Below are positions 53,743 through 63,333 of a stretch of 64,000 bases of DNA, one piece after another. The notes beneath the pieces are model-generated. The model was not told where the DNA came from and made no database searches. It saw only the letters and a list, made by a program, of their open reading frames with translations. Source of the DNA: Acidobacteriota bacterium. Its GTDB lineage: Bacteria > Acidobacteriota > Terriglobia > Terriglobales > SCQP01. The DNA is taken from NCBI GenBank assembly GCA_021789895.1, contig JAJYIU010000003.1, positions 1 through 64,000 on the forward strand, read 5' to 3'. Within the stretch, counting starts at the first letter, position 1. Each line of letters begins with the position of its first letter. The position numbers and the translations under genes are program-made.

Positions 53743-54468
53743 ATGAATCCAGCCCAAGATCCGTCCAAGCCAGCCCTGCGCCGGGGGCAACCGCGGGGAG
53801 AATTTACCCGCTGGCTGCTGCCGGTGGTGGTGCTGGCATTGAGCGGCGCGCTGGCCGCGCGAGTTAACCCGGCAGCGCCTTCGGCGGGCACGGCGCATGC
53901 CAAACGGCACTATGCGCAACGGCGCCCGGCACGTTCGCGGCATGCCCGCATACGGCACGCCAGTACCAGGCGCAGGCGCCTTCAGGGCCGGCATCGGCCG
54001 GCCCGCCACACTACGATTAAGCCTCGCCGCCGTCTTTCCGCGCGAGCGCGGCGGGCGGAGTTGCGGCGCCGACATCGGGCTTGGCTCCGGCATCTGGCCT
54101 GGCTGCGGCGACGGCGGGAATCCTGGCGCTGGGGCGGGCAGCAGCACATCAAGCCGCAGCGCATTCTGCAGATTCAGGCGGCGATGGTGCGCGCCGGCTT
54201 ATTGAATAGAATGTCGGGCCGATGGGATGCCGCCACCGTGGACGCGCTGCGGCGCTTTCAAAAACTGCATCATTGGCAAACCCGCTATGTGCCCGATTCC
54301 CGCGCCTTGATTGCGCTCGACCTGGGCCCGCCGCAGGATTACCTGCCGGGAGCGCATCAGTTGCCGCCGCTGCCCGCCACCGCGCCCGTCACCGCGCCGG
54401 CGGCCAGTGGCGCGGCTGCGCAAGCCGCTATAGGACCGCGCCATGACCGAACCTCGCACCTTCCATAA
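53743..54468 (+). CDS. Peptidoglycan-binding-domain protein
   Basis: A 241-residue protein with a TM/signal helix (RWLLPVVVLALSGALAAR), a highly Arg/His-rich middle (~55-130) and a PGBD domain (ILQIQAAMVRAGLLNRMSGRWDAATVDALRRFQKLHHW, ~143-180), then a Pro/Ala tail. Similar short proteins are common in acidobacterial genomes. It probably binds the cell wall; the basic region may also contact anionic polymers. It overlaps the aldehyde dehydrogenase start by 26 bases. Confidence 0.75.
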   Translation: MNPAQDPSKPALRRGQPRGEFTRWLLPVVVLALSGALAARVNPAAPSAGTAHAKRHYAQRRPARSRHARIRHASTRRRRLQGRHRPARHTTIKPRRRLSARARRAELRRRHRAWLRHLAWLRRRRESWRWGGQQHIKPQRILQIQAAMVRAGLLNRMSGRWDAATVDALRRFQKLHHWQTRYVPDSRALIALDLGPPQDYLPGAHQLPPLPATAPVTAPAASGAAAQAAIGPRHDRTSHLP

Positions 54469-55945
54469 CCTGATCGCCGGGAGCTGGGAAGAGCCCAGAA
54501 GCGGCCATTATCTGGAAAATATCAATCCCGCGAATCGGGACGATACGGTCGGCTTATTCCCCGCGTCCGGCGCCGAAGACGTGGAGCGCGCGGTGGACGC
54601 GGCCTTGGACGCCTATGCCCGCTGGCGGCTGACGCCGGCGCCGCGGCGGGCGGAAATCTTATTTCGCGCAGGCCAAATCCTGCTGGAGCGCAAGGCCGAT
54701 TTCGCCCGCGACATGAGCCGCGAGATGGGCAAAACCGTAATCGAGGCCGGCGGCGACGTGCAGGAAGCGATTGACATGCTGTTTTTCATGGCCGGCGAGG
54801 GACGGCGATTATATGGCCAGACCACGCCTTCCGAGCTGCCGGACAAGCTCTGCATGACCCTGCGGGTGCCGATCGGCGTTGCCGGCTTGATTACGCCCTG
54901 GAACTTTCCCATGGCGATTCCCAGTTGGAAAACCGCGCCGGCGCTGATCTGTGGCAACACCGTGGTGCTCAAACCCGCCGAAGACGCGCCGCTTTCCGCC
55001 GTCCACTGGGCCCAGGTCTTGCAAGAGGCCGGACTGCCCGCGGGGGTTTTCAACCTGGTGATGGGCGAGGGGGAAGCCGCCGGCGCGCCCCTGGTGCGCC
55101 ATCGCCAGACCCGGATCATCTCCTTCACCGGCTCCAGCGAGGTTGGCCGCGAGGTCGGGCGCGAGGCGGCGGCGCAGTTCAAGCACTGCAACCTGGAAAT
55201 GGGCGGAAAAAACGCCATCCTCATCCTCGACGACGCCCCGCTCGACCTGGCGCTGGAAGGCGCGCTTTGGGGCGCTTTCGGCACCAGCGGCCAGCGCTGC
55301 ACCGCCGCCAGCCGCCTGGTGGTGGCCAAGGGAATTTATCGCCGCTTCCTCGATCGCTTTCTGGAAATGGCCCAAGCCCTGCGCATCGGCAATCCGCTCG
55401 AGGCCGGCACGCAGATCGGTCCGATCATCAATGCCGCGCAATTGGAACGCATCGAAGGCTACATCCAAAGCGGCGAAGCCGAGGGGGCCAAGCTGCGGCT
55501 GGGCGGCCGCCGCTGCACCCAGGGCGCATGCGCGCAGGGCTGGTTCCTCGAGCCGACGGTGTTTGCCGACGTCCATGCCCGCATGCGCATCGCACAGGAA
55601 GAGATTTTCGGCCCGGTGGTGAGCGTGCTGCCCTGCGAGGGCCTGGAAGACGGGCTCGAGATCGTCAATGGCTCCGGTTATGGCCTGTCGGCCGCCGTCT
55701 ATACCCAAAATCTCGCCACCGCCCTGCGCGCCCAGCGCGACCTCGAGGCCGGCCTGGTATATCTCAATGCGCCCACCATCGGCGCCGAAGTGCATTTGCC
55801 CTTCGGCGGCATCAAGCAAAGCGGCAATGGACACCGCGAAAGCGGGCCGGCGACCCTGGACGTCTATTCGGAATGGAAGACCGTGTATGCCGATTTCAGC
55901 GGACGCCTGCAGCGCGCGCAGCTCGACACCCAGTCGGGCAGCTAG
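54443..55945 (+). CDS. NAD(P)-dependent aldehyde dehydrogenase
   Basis: A 500-residue enzyme of the ALDH superfamily. NAD-binding and catalytic segments: LITPWNFPMAIPSWKTAPAL, GNTVVLKPAEDAPLSA, SFTGSSEVGREVGREA, catalytic Glu in NLEMGGKNAILI (~251) and Cys in SGQRCTAASRLVV (~287), with IFGPVVSVLP and LPFGGIKQSGNGHRESG near the C-terminus. The sequence resembles alpha-ketoglutarate-semialdehyde or ALDH7-type enzymes, but the substrate is not assignable. It converts an aldehyde to a carboxylate in the cytoplasm. Confidence 0.92.
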   Translation: MTEPRTFHNLIAGSWEEPRSGHYLENINPANRDDTVGLFPASGAEDVERAVDAALDAYARWRLTPAPRRAEILFRAGQILLERKADFARDMSREMGKTVIEAGGDVQEAIDMLFFMAGEGRRLYGQTTPSELPDKLCMTLRVPIGVAGLITPWNFPMAIPSWKTAPALICGNTVVLKPAEDAPLSAVHWAQVLQEAGLPAGVFNLVMGEGEAAGAPLVRHRQTRIISFTGSSEVGREVGREAAAQFKHCNLEMGGKNAILILDDAPLDLALEGALWGAFGTSGQRCTAASRLVVAKGIYRRFLDRFLEMAQALRIGNPLEAGTQIGPIINAAQLERIEGYIQSGEAEGAKLRLGGRRCTQGACAQGWFLEPTVFADVHARMRIAQEEIFGPVVSVLPCEGLEDGLEIVNGSGYGLSAAVYTQNLATALRAQRDLEAGLVYLNAPTIGAEVHLPFGGIKQSGNGHRESGPATLDVYSEWKTVYADFSGRLQRAQLDTQSGS

Positions 55946-56058
55946 CTCCACGACCCCGGCCCGCGCCGGCGCGAGCGCGCCGCGGCGCCATTTCCGGATG
56001 GGAGAAATCCCGGCCGGAAGCTATCATATGGATGTGACTTTTCAGAGGAGAGGCTGCA

Positions 56059-57174
56059 ATGGTCATTGGCGTACCCAAGGAATTAAAGGATCATGAAACG
56101 CGCGTAGGCTTGACTCCCGCCGGCGTGCGCGAGTTGGTCGAGCACGGACACACGGTGATTTGCGAAACCCGGGCAGGGGAGAATTCTTATCACAGCGACG
56201 AAGAATACCGGCGCGCCGGCGCCGAAATCGCCTCCGGCGCGAATGAAGTCTGGGAGCGCGCCGCGATGGTGGTCAAGGTCAAGGAACCGATTCCGGCCGA
56301 ATACGGGCGGCTGCATCCGGGGCTGGTGTTGTTCTGCTATCTACACCTGGCGCCGCTGCCGGAACTGACACGCGCCTTGCGCGACCGCCAGGTGGCCGGC
56401 GTAGCCTACGAAACCGTGCGCAACGCGCAGGGCGGATTGCCGCTGCTCGAGCCGATGAGCGAAGTGGCGGGGCGCATGGCGGTGCAGGTTGGCGCCAGCT
56501 ATCTGCAGCGCACCCATGGGGGGCGCGGCGTGCTGCTGGGCGGGGTGCCCGGGGTGCCGCCGGCGCGGGTGGTGGTGATTGGCGGCGGCATTGTCGGCGT
56601 GAATGCCGCCCGCATCGCGTTGGGCATGGGCGCCAGCGTGGTCATCATCGAGCGCGACCTTGGCCGCTGCCGCTGGCTCGACGATTTATTCGGCGGCCGG
56701 GCGATGACGCTGGCCTCCAATAGCTATAACCTGGCCAATTCGATCGAGCAGGCCGATTTGGCCATTGGCGCGGTGCTGATCCCGGGCGGCTCGGCTCCCA
56801 AGCTGGTGACCGAGGCGATGGTGAAATCCATGCGCCCCGGCTCGGTGATCGTGGACGTGGCCATTGACCAGGGCGGCTGCATCGAAACCGCGCATCCCAC
56901 CACCCATAGCGATCCCGCATTTATCATCCACGGCGTGGTTCATTATTGCGTCACCAATATGCCCGCCGCCGTGCCGCGCACTTCGACGTTTGCGCTGACC
57001 AACGCCACCCAGGCCTATATCCTGCGCCTGGCGGATATGGGCCTGGAAAAAGCCGCCGCCGGGGATCCCGGGCTGGCCGAAGGCATCAACACTTATCGCG
57101 GCCAGGTGGTGCATCCGGCGGTGGCCGCCGCCCAGAAACTACCGGCGCATACCTTCGCCGCTTTAAGCTCCTGA
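56059..57174 (+). CDS. ald: Alanine dehydrogenase
   Basis: A 371-residue protein with an AGAGGAGAGG ribosome site. Reversible NAD-dependent deamination of L-alanine to pyruvate and ammonia. Motifs: [18 protein letters not shown] at the start, [13 protein letters not shown] (catalytic Lys ~73), [13 protein letters not shown] (catalytic His ~95), NAD motif [16 protein letters not shown] (~175) and [11 protein letters not shown] (catalytic Asp ~270). Normal length. It is a likely source of alanine nitrogen exchange; it is not near the L-alanine-using murC. Confidence 0.95.
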   Translation: MVIGVPKELKDHETRVGLTPAGVRELVEHGHTVICETRAGENSYHSDEEYRRAGAEIASGANEVWERAAMVVKVKEPIPAEYGRLHPGLVLFCYLHLAPLPELTRALRDRQVAGVAYETVRNAQGGLPLLEPMSEVAGRMAVQVGASYLQRTHGGRGVLLGGVPGVPPARVVVIGGGIVGVNAARIALGMGASVVIIERDLGRCRWLDDLFGGRAMTLASNSYNLANSIEQADLAIGAVLIPGGSAPKLVTEAMVKSMRPGSVIVDVAIDQGGCIETAHPTTHSDPAFIIHGVVHYCVTNMPAAVPRTSTFALTNATQAYILRLADMGLEKAAAGDPGLAEGINTYRGQVVHPAVAAAQKLPAHTFAALSS

Positions 57175-57232
57175 TGCCGCGACCCATTCCGCTCCGGCGC
57201 CCAGGCCGCGGATGCTCGGCGCTTCCGGCTGC

Positions 57233-58417
57233 ATGACGGCACTGCCTCTTACCTGGCTGCTGGCGCTCAATGCGGGCCTGCTGCTGTTGGCTTATTTCAG
57301 CCAGCGAGCCTGGTTCGCGGCCACTCGCGCCTGGTGGCGGCGCCGCGGCCTGCCACGCCCGCTCCATAGCGCGCTGTTTTTTCTATTGCTGCTGGCCTCC
57401 GCCTGGGTGATGGCGTCGCACGCCTATCACCGGCCTGCCCTGCTGCGCATACTGTATGGCTGGAGCGCGGTCTATCTGGTCAGCTCCTCGGCCAGCGGTT
57501 TTTTGCTGTTGATTGGACGCGGGTTCCAACGCCGGCCCGCCGCGCCGAACACTCCCCATCGCCGGAACGAGCCGGGCGCGGAGCCTGCCGCCGCGCCGCG
57601 CCGCCGGTTCCTGCGCTGGGCCGGCACGGCCGCGCTCGCCGCGCCCTGGGCCGCATCCGGCTACGGCTACACCATCGAGCGCGGGGATGTGCAACTGACA
57701 CAGATTTCTCTGCATCTGGGCGCGGCGGCGCGGCCCTGGAGCGGCCTGACCATTGCCCTGATCTCCGATATACACCTCGACGATTATTTCTCCGCCCGGC
57801 GGCTGGCGGCGGTGGTGGAGCGCATCAACCGCCTGCGGCCGGATTTGATTGCGATTACCGGCGATTTCATCACTTACCGCCATTCCATTCCCGACCTGGT
57901 GCGTATCCTGGCCCCGCTGCGGGCGCGGCTGGGCAAGTTCGCCAGTCTGGGCAATCACGAAACCAGCGAGCACGCGCAGCGCATTCTTGCCTTGGCCTGC
58001 GCCCGTATCGGCATTGACGTGCTTCGCTTCGCCAGCCGGCGGCTGCGCGCCGGCGGCGGGCGGCTCAACCTGATCGGGGTGGATTTCCTGCAGTCCGGCC
58101 AGGAAGCCGATGTGCGGAGCATCGGCGGCTACGCCCGTGCGGGTGAATTGAATATCCTGCTCTCACACAATCCCAATGTCTTTCCGTATCTCGACCCGCT
58201 GCCGATCCAGTTGACCTTGGCCGGGCATCTGCATGGCGGACAACTGGTAATTCCCGGGCTGGCGGAAATTTCGCCGGCACGGCTGATCTCGCCTTATCTC
58301 GCCGGTCTTTACCGCCGCGGCGGGCATTGGATGTATGTCAACCGCGGCCTGGGCACGGTCGGCGTGCCTATACGCTTCGGCGCACGGCCGGAGATTACAC
58401 GGCTGGAACTGGTTTGA
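57233..58417 (+). CDS. Membrane metallophosphoesterase with internal Tat-like motif
   Basis: A 394-residue protein (ATG 57233 preferred over 57212 because the hydrophobic N-terminus begins there). Three TM helices (~3-25, ~45-68, ~76-98) and a basic linker are followed by PRRRFLRWAGTAALAAPW (~120), a Tat-type twin-arginine motif plus hydrophobic stretch, then the phosphoesterase domain: ALISDIHLDDY (~178), AITGDFITY, SLGNHETSEH, LLSHNPNVF and LAGHLHGGQL. It resembles YkuE/YaeI-type enzymes acting on phospholipid or other phosphoesters on the outer face of the membrane. Confidence 0.87.
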   Translation: MTALPLTWLLALNAGLLLLAYFSQRAWFAATRAWWRRRGLPRPLHSALFFLLLLASAWVMASHAYHRPALLRILYGWSAVYLVSSSASGFLLLIGRGFQRRPAAPNTPHRRNEPGAEPAAAPRRRFLRWAGTAALAAPWAASGYGYTIERGDVQLTQISLHLGAAARPWSGLTIALISDIHLDDYFSARRLAAVVERINRLRPDLIAITGDFITYRHSIPDLVRILAPLRARLGKFASLGNHETSEHAQRILALACARIGIDVLRFASRRLRAGGGRLNLIGVDFLQSGQEADVRSIGGYARAGELNILLSHNPNVFPYLDPLPIQLTLAGHLHGGQLVIPGLAEISPARLISPYLAGLYRRGGHWMYVNRGLGTVGVPIRFGARPEITRLELV

Positions 58418-58505
58418 AGCAAGGCAAAAGCAAGGCAAAAGAGACACAGTACAACGCTGCCAACCACGGGAATTCGACAATAAGTCCAGGTAGAAATTGA
58501 GGATA

Positions 58506-58677
58506 CGTCACCGGGATAAACAAAAAAGAGACAAATGCCGCGTTTGAAAAAACGCGTGTAGCAATTTTTTTTACAAAACGGCACCCGGGCCGGAAATTTC
58601 AAGCTAAAGCCAATAGATTCCATTATTTAGGCAGGTGCCGTTTTCATTTTTAAAACGGCACCCAAACGGCACCCGAA
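58506..58677 (-). repeat. Structured intergenic repeat, copy B
   Basis: In the 313-base convergent gap 58418-58730. Read on the minus strand it repeats copy A: TTCGGGTGCCGTTT starting at 58677, GGGTGCCGTTTT at 58663, and GGGTGCCGTTTTG at 58586, with the same 56-base interval from GGCAC to the last GGG unit. An 11-bp perfect stem (58634-58644 with 58652-58662, loop 7) replaces the 9-bp stem of copy A. It ends in TGTCTCTTTTTT and CCCGG. No U-tract follows the hairpin directly, so it is not a simple terminator. The rest of the gap shows nothing clear. Confidence 0.75.
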
Positions 58678-58730
58678 CCAAAGGTGGAACGATGCGGCAC
58701 CAAGCCGGTTCCATTTTCACTGGAGGCGCT

Positions 58731-60671
58731 TCAGACGGCCGGCTTGAAAAACACCGCCGCCAGCGGCGGCACGGTGATCAGCAGCGAGTAAGGGCGCCCG
58801 TGCTGCGCCACGGCTTCGGCGTTGATTCCGCCACTGTTGCCTATTCCGCCGCCGCCGTACTCTTTGGCGTCGGAATTGAACAGCTCGCGCCACCAGCTGC
58901 CGGCCGGCACGCCGACGCGATAGCCGAGCCGCGGCACGGGGGTGAAATTGCAAACCGCCAGCACCGGCGCGCGCGGATCGCGGCCCAGGCGCAGCAGGCT
59001 GAGCACGCTGTTATCGGCATCGTTGGCGTCCACCCAGGAAAATCCGGCGCCTTCGCTGTCGAACTGGTGCAGCGCGGGCTCGCCGGCATAGAGCCGGTTG
59101 AGGTCGCCGAGCAGTTGTTCGATGCCGCGATGGCGGCCGTATTGCAACAGATGCCAGGGCAGGCTGGCGTCGTGCCGCCACTCATCCCAGGGCCCCATCT
59201 CAGCCCCCATGAACAAGAGCTTTTTCCCCGGCTGGCAGTACATATACGCGAGCAACAGGCGCAGGTTGGCAAATTTTTGCCAGTCGTCGCCAGGCATTTT
59301 GCCGAGCAGCGAGCCCTTGCCGTGCACCACCTCGTCATGCGAGAGCGGCAGCACATAATTTTCGGTGAAGGCGTAAAGCATGCGAAAAGTGAGCTGGTTG
59401 TGGTGAAAGCGCCGGTGCACCGGATCGTGGGCAATATAGGCCAGGGTATCGTGCATCCAGCCCATGTCCCACTTGAAGCCGAAGCCCAGGCCGCCGAGGT
59501 AGGTGGGGCGCGAAACCGAGGGCCAGGCGGTGGATTCTTCGGCGTAAGTCTGCACGTCGGGATGTTCCCGGTAAACGATTTCGTTCATCTGCCGCAGGAA
59601 TGAGATCGCCCCCAGGTTTTCGCGCCCGCCAAACTCGTTGGGAATCCATTCGCCTTCCGCGCGCGAGTAGTCGCGATAGAGCATGGACGCGACCGCGTCC
59701 ACGCGCAGCCCGTCGGCATGATAGCGGTCAAGCCAGAACAGCGCGCTGCTGAGGAGGAAGCTGCGCACTTCGTGGCGGTCGTAATTGAAGATGAAGGTGT
59801 TCCAGTCGGGATGGAAGCCCTGCCGCGGATCGGAGTGCTCGAACAGGTGGGTGCCGTCGAAGTAGCTCAAGCCATGGGCATCGGTGGGGAAATGCGAAGG
59901 CACGAAATCGAGAATCACCCCCAGGCCGTGCTGGTGCAGCAGGTCCACCAGGTACATGAAATCCTGCGGCGAGCCGTAGCGGCTGGTGGGCGCGAAATAG
60001 CCGGTAGTCTGGTAACCCCAAGAGCCGTAAAAGGGATGCTCCATGACCGGCAGGAACTCGACATGGGTGAAGCCGAGCTTGCGCGCGTGCGCGGCCAGGC
60101 GCGGGGCGAGCTCGCGATAGGTGGGCGGGCGATGGTCCTGCTCCGGGACGCGCGCCCAGGAGCCGAGGTGGACTTCGTAGATCGCGATCGGGGCGGCGTG
60201 GGCATTGACCGCGCCGCGGCGGCGCATCCATTCCTGATCGCGCCATTCGTAATCCAGCTTCCACAACCGGGAGGCGGTGCGCGGCGGCTGTTCGTGATAC
60301 ATCCCGAAAGGGTCGGCCTTTTCGATCTGATAGCCGGCGTGGCGAGAGCGGATGTGATATTTGTACAGCGTCCCTTCGCCCAAGCCGGGGATCCAGCCTT
60401 CCCAAATGCCGGAAGAGCCGCGCGGCTCGAGCGGATGCCGATCCGGGCGCCAGAGGTTGAAATCGCCGACCACCGAAACCGCTTCGGCGTTGGGCGCCCA
60501 GACCGCGAAGCCGGCGCCTGCGGCGCCTGCACGCGGATAAAGATGGCCGCCCAACTTATCGGCCAGGCGATAATGCGTACCCTCGTTGAATAAATGCAAG
60601 TCGTCGGGGGTGATGAGGGAAGCGTCGTGGTAAACCTGGGCGTCGCCGGCCACCGGAGTGCGTTCTGCCAT
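58731..60671 (-). CDS. glgB: 1,4-alpha-glucan branching enzyme
   Basis: A 646-residue GH13_9 enzyme; ATG 60671 with AGGGGAAG upstream (ATG 60692 is an alternative). A CBM48 domain (FAVWAPNAEAVSVVGDFNLW, ~45-110) precedes the catalytic barrel: nucleophile Asp in DGLRVDAVASMLYRD (~325), acid Glu in QTYAEESTAWPSV (~375), transition-state Asp in LPLSHDEVVHGKGSL (~447). The C-terminal all-beta domain ends PPLAAVFFKPAV. It forms alpha-1,6 branches in glycogen. No other glycogen genes are in the window. Confidence 0.95.
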   Translation of the reverse strand: MAERTPVAGDAQVYHDASLITPDDLHLFNEGTHYRLADKLGGHLYPRAGAAGAGFAVWAPNAEAVSVVGDFNLWRPDRHPLEPRGSSGIWEGWIPGLGEGTLYKYHIRSRHAGYQIEKADPFGMYHEQPPRTASRLWKLDYEWRDQEWMRRRGAVNAHAAPIAIYEVHLGSWARVPEQDHRPPTYRELAPRLAAHARKLGFTHVEFLPVMEHPFYGSWGYQTTGYFAPTSRYGSPQDFMYLVDLLHQHGLGVILDFVPSHFPTDAHGLSYFDGTHLFEHSDPRQGFHPDWNTFIFNYDRHEVRSFLLSSALFWLDRYHADGLRVDAVASMLYRDYSRAEGEWIPNEFGGRENLGAISFLRQMNEIVYREHPDVQTYAEESTAWPSVSRPTYLGGLGFGFKWDMGWMHDTLAYIAHDPVHRRFHHNQLTFRMLYAFTENYVLPLSHDEVVHGKGSLLGKMPGDDWQKFANLRLLLAYMYCQPGKKLLFMGAEMGPWDEWRHDASLPWHLLQYGRHRGIEQLLGDLNRLYAGEPALHQFDSEGAGFSWVDANDADNSVLSLLRLGRDPRAPVLAVCNFTPVPRLGYRVGVPAGSWWRELFNSDAKEYGGGGIGNSGGINAEAVAQHGRPYSLLITVPPLAAVFFKPAV

Positions 60672-60868
60672 GACTTCTTCCCCTGCATTCATTCTAGCGG
60701 GAGGAAGGCGCAGGCTGCGGGCTGCGAGCGGCAACTTCCGTTATCGAGCGGTTCAATGCTTGAAAATACGGCATCGGCGCGCAGCGTTTTTTCAGCAGAG
60801 AAGATGCAGGCCCACGCAGCCGCTGGAGCGGAGGGCTTCGCCGTGAAAGTTGAAACGCAGAGGCGCGG

Positions 60869-61285
60869 TTATTGCACCGGCAGGGGGCCGTCGCCGTCGT
60901 CGCCATCCACCAGTTCGGCGCGCAGCCGGCCGGCGGCGACGCGCAAGGTGCCGCCGGCGAACACAAAGATCAGCATCGGGTCGGGATCGCGGCGCAATTC
61001 CCAGCTTTCCAATGCCCCAACCGCTTCCGGATCGGAAAAAGCAGCCTCGAAGAGCCGCACTTCGCTGAACGCCATAGCCAAGCCACAATAGTTGCCGGGC
61101 GAATTTTCGAGGGCGATCCAGCCCAGCGTCAGGCCGCGCTCTTCGGCGCCATAGTTGAGCGCAATGAAGCGGAAGTCGTGGCGCAGATCCAGCTTCACTC
61201 CGGAGACTTGGATGTGGGTGGCCCCCACTTGCGGCGAAGGCGGTTCCAGGTTTTCCCATTCCATCGGCGGATATCGGGAGGGCAC
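60869..61285 (-). CDS. Conserved-looking hypothetical protein
   Basis: A ~138-residue soluble protein. Start GTG 61285 is preferred because AGGA lies ~10 bases upstream; ATG 61264 is the alternative. Segments include THIQVSGVKLDLRHDFRFIAL, YGAEERGLTLGWIALENSPG, AFSDPEAVGALESWELRRD and MLIFVFAGGTLRVAAGRLRAELVDGDDGDG. No TM helix or known motif is seen. It lies 61 bases downstream of ssb on the same strand. The 197 bases between it and glgB hold no recognisable signal. Confidence 0.6.
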   Translation of the reverse strand: MPSRYPPMEWENLEPPSPQVGATHIQVSGVKLDLRHDFRFIALNYGAEERGLTLGWIALENSPGNYCGLAMAFSEVRLFEAAFSDPEAVGALESWELRRDPDPMLIFVFAGGTLRVAAGRLRAELVDGDDGDGPLPVQ

Positions 61286-61346
61286 GGTAAAGTTTCCTAG
61301 GGAGCGGCCAATGCATGGGCGCAAGCGAGGCAACGCCCGGTGCGGA

Positions 61347-61802
61347 TCAGAAGGGCAGATCCTCTTCTTCCACGCCGCTCGCCGAGGGCGCGGAAAATTC
61401 CGGCTCCGGCATGCCGCTTTCGCTCGCCGGGGCCGAGGCCGCCCGGGCCGCGCCCTGGCCGGCGCCGCGACCGCCGAGCATGACCATCTCCTGCACGATC
61501 ACCTCGGTGCGGAATTGTTTCTTGCCCTCTTTATCTTCCCACGAGCTGGTCTGCAACCGGCCTTCGATATAGACGCTGGAGCCCTTGTTCAGATACTTGC
61601 TCGCGGTTTCAGCCAGCTTGGCCCATATCACCAGGTGGTGCCATTCGGTGCGTTCCTGAAAATCACCATTCTTATCTTTCCAACGCTCGTTGGTCGCCAG
61701 GTTGATCTTGACCACCGGCTGTCCGGAAGTGGTGTATTTCAGTTCCGGATCCTGTCCCAGATTGCCGATCAGAATTACCTTGTTGACGCTGCGCCCTGCC
61801 AT
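61347..61802 (-). CDS. ssb: Single-stranded DNA-binding protein
   Basis: A 151-residue protein with an OB fold (RSVNKVILIGNLGQDPELKYT, KINLATNERWKDKNG, TEWHHLVIWAKLAETASKYL, KGSSVYIEGRLQTSSWEDKEG). A Gly/Ala/Ser-rich linker leads to an acidic C-terminal tail ending EEEDLPF, the partner-binding tip of SSB (commonly DDDIPF). ATG 61802. It binds single-stranded DNA during replication and repair. Confidence 0.95.
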   Translation of the reverse strand: MAGRSVNKVILIGNLGQDPELKYTTSGQPVVKINLATNERWKDKNGDFQERTEWHHLVIWAKLAETASKYLNKGSSVYIEGRLQTSSWEDKEGKKQFRTEVIVQEMVMLGGRGAGQGAARAASAPASESGMPEPEFSAPSASGVEEEDLPF

Positions 61803-61954
61803 AAATGCACCTCATGTGCCGTACAATATCAACCGCCGCCCGCGCCGGAGCGCTTTCCGCCCGGCCGCGGGCATACCCGATCATAGGCGCATACCGCGCC
61901 GAGGGCAATCAGCCGCCGGCAGGGCCCGCGCCCGGCCGGGGCCGGATATTCAGC

Positions 61955-63019
61955 ATGCCTCCCGACTTTCCCATCGATCTGCGCAGCGATACCGTCACCC
62001 GGCCAACGCCCGCCATGCGCGAGGCCATGCGCCAAGCCGAGGTGGGCGACGATGTCTATGGCGAGGACCCGACCGTCAACCGCCTGGAAGCTCGCGCGGC
62101 GGAAATTTTCGAGCGCGAGGCGGCGCTGTTCGTTCCCAGCGGCACCATGGGCAACCAGATCGCCCTTCACCTGCATACCCGCCCCGGCCAGGAGGTGGTC
62201 TGTGAACGCCGGGCGCATGTGTACGACTATGAGATGGGCATGCCGGCGGCGTTTTCCGGCTGCCTGATGCGCCCCGTTCCCACGCCGGACGGCCGCTTGA
62301 GCTGGGATTTCATTGCGCCGCATCTGCATCTTGAGCAACACGTGCACCAGGCGCGCACCGGCCTGATCGTGCTGGAAAACACGCACAATATGGCCGGCGG
62401 CATCGCGCTCTCCGCCGCGGACGGCGATGCCGTCTGCCGCGAAGCGCATGCCCTCGGCCTGCCGGTGCATCTCGATGGCGCCCGCATCTTCAATGCCGCC
62501 GCTGCGCTGGGCGTGCCGGTGGCGCGGCTGACGCGGGAATTCGATTCAGTGATGTTCTGCCTTTCCAAGGGATTAGGCGCGCCGGTGGGCTCGCTGCTGG
62601 CCGGCGCCCGAAGCTGGATCCAGCGCGCCCGCGTCGTGCGCAAAATGCTCGGCGGCGGCATGCGCCAGGCGGGCGTGCTGGCCGCCGCCGGATTGTTGGC
62701 GCTGGAAGAAGGCCCGGCGCAGCTTGCCGCCGACCACGCCCATGCCCGCCTGCTCGCCGAAGGGCTGGCGCGGCTGCCCGGCATCCGGCTCGATCCGCCG
62801 CAGGTCGAAACCAATATTGTGATCTTCGAGCTCGACGAAGGCATGGACGCCGCTGCCCTGGCCGGCCGGCTGGCCGCTGCGGGCGTACGCTGCGGCGCGG
62901 TTGGGCCGCGCGCCTTGCGCTGGGTCACACATCGCGACGTCAGCCGCGAGCAATGCGCCGCGGCCATCGAGATTCTAGCCGGCCTGCTGCGGCAGCCAGC
63001 GGGGGCCCGTCCCGCATAA
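61955..63019 (+). CDS. Low-specificity L-threonine aldolase
   Basis: A 354-residue PLP enzyme. ATG 61955 begins at the conserved [19 protein letters not shown]. Other motifs: [49 protein letters not shown], the Asp of [18 protein letters not shown], and the PLP lysine in [15 protein letters not shown] (~205). It cleaves threonine or allo-threonine to glycine and acetaldehyde. It is divergent from ssb with a 152-base gap. Confidence 0.9.
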   Translation: MPPDFPIDLRSDTVTRPTPAMREAMRQAEVGDDVYGEDPTVNRLEARAAEIFEREAALFVPSGTMGNQIALHLHTRPGQEVVCERRAHVYDYEMGMPAAFSGCLMRPVPTPDGRLSWDFIAPHLHLEQHVHQARTGLIVLENTHNMAGGIALSAADGDAVCREAHALGLPVHLDGARIFNAAAALGVPVARLTREFDSVMFCLSKGLGAPVGSLLAGARSWIQRARVVRKMLGGGMRQAGVLAAAGLLALEEGPAQLAADHAHARLLAEGLARLPGIRLDPPQVETNIVIFELDEGMDAAALAGRLAAAGVRCGAVGPRALRWVTHRDVSREQCAAAIEILAGLLRQPAGARPA

Positions 63020-63119
63020 AACACGCTTTTTGCAGGCGCCGGGAAGCGGCTCGCCGAGGGTACGGCGCCGCTGCGGAGGAGCCGACCCCGGCCGCGGCGG
63101 CGGCATCCAATCACTTAAG

Positions 63120-63266
63120 ATGTTCGTGGTCAAAAACCCTCCGCCCCGCCGGCCGGGCCCGGAGCCCATGCCGCCGCATCCGGCGCCGCCGATGCCGTCG
63201 CCGCAGCCGCCCGAACCGCCCTTGCCGCCGCCAGTGCCGCCGCTGCCCGGCCCGATGGAACGCTAA
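63120..63266 (+). CDS. Possible proline-rich micro-protein
   Basis: A 48-codon ORF (ATG 63120) encoding [16 protein letters not shown] followed by an almost uninterrupted PP/PPM-rich stretch to PLPGPMER. There is no good ribosome site. It could be a chance open frame in GC-rich DNA. Confidence 0.25.
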   Translation: MFVVKNPPPRRPGPEPMPPHPAPPMPSPQPPEPPLPPPVPPLPGPMER

Positions 63267-63333
63267 ACCGCACTTCTTCCGCAGCAACGCGTTTGCAGCA
63301 AAATCAGCCGGGCGCGAATGCTACCATCGAGGC

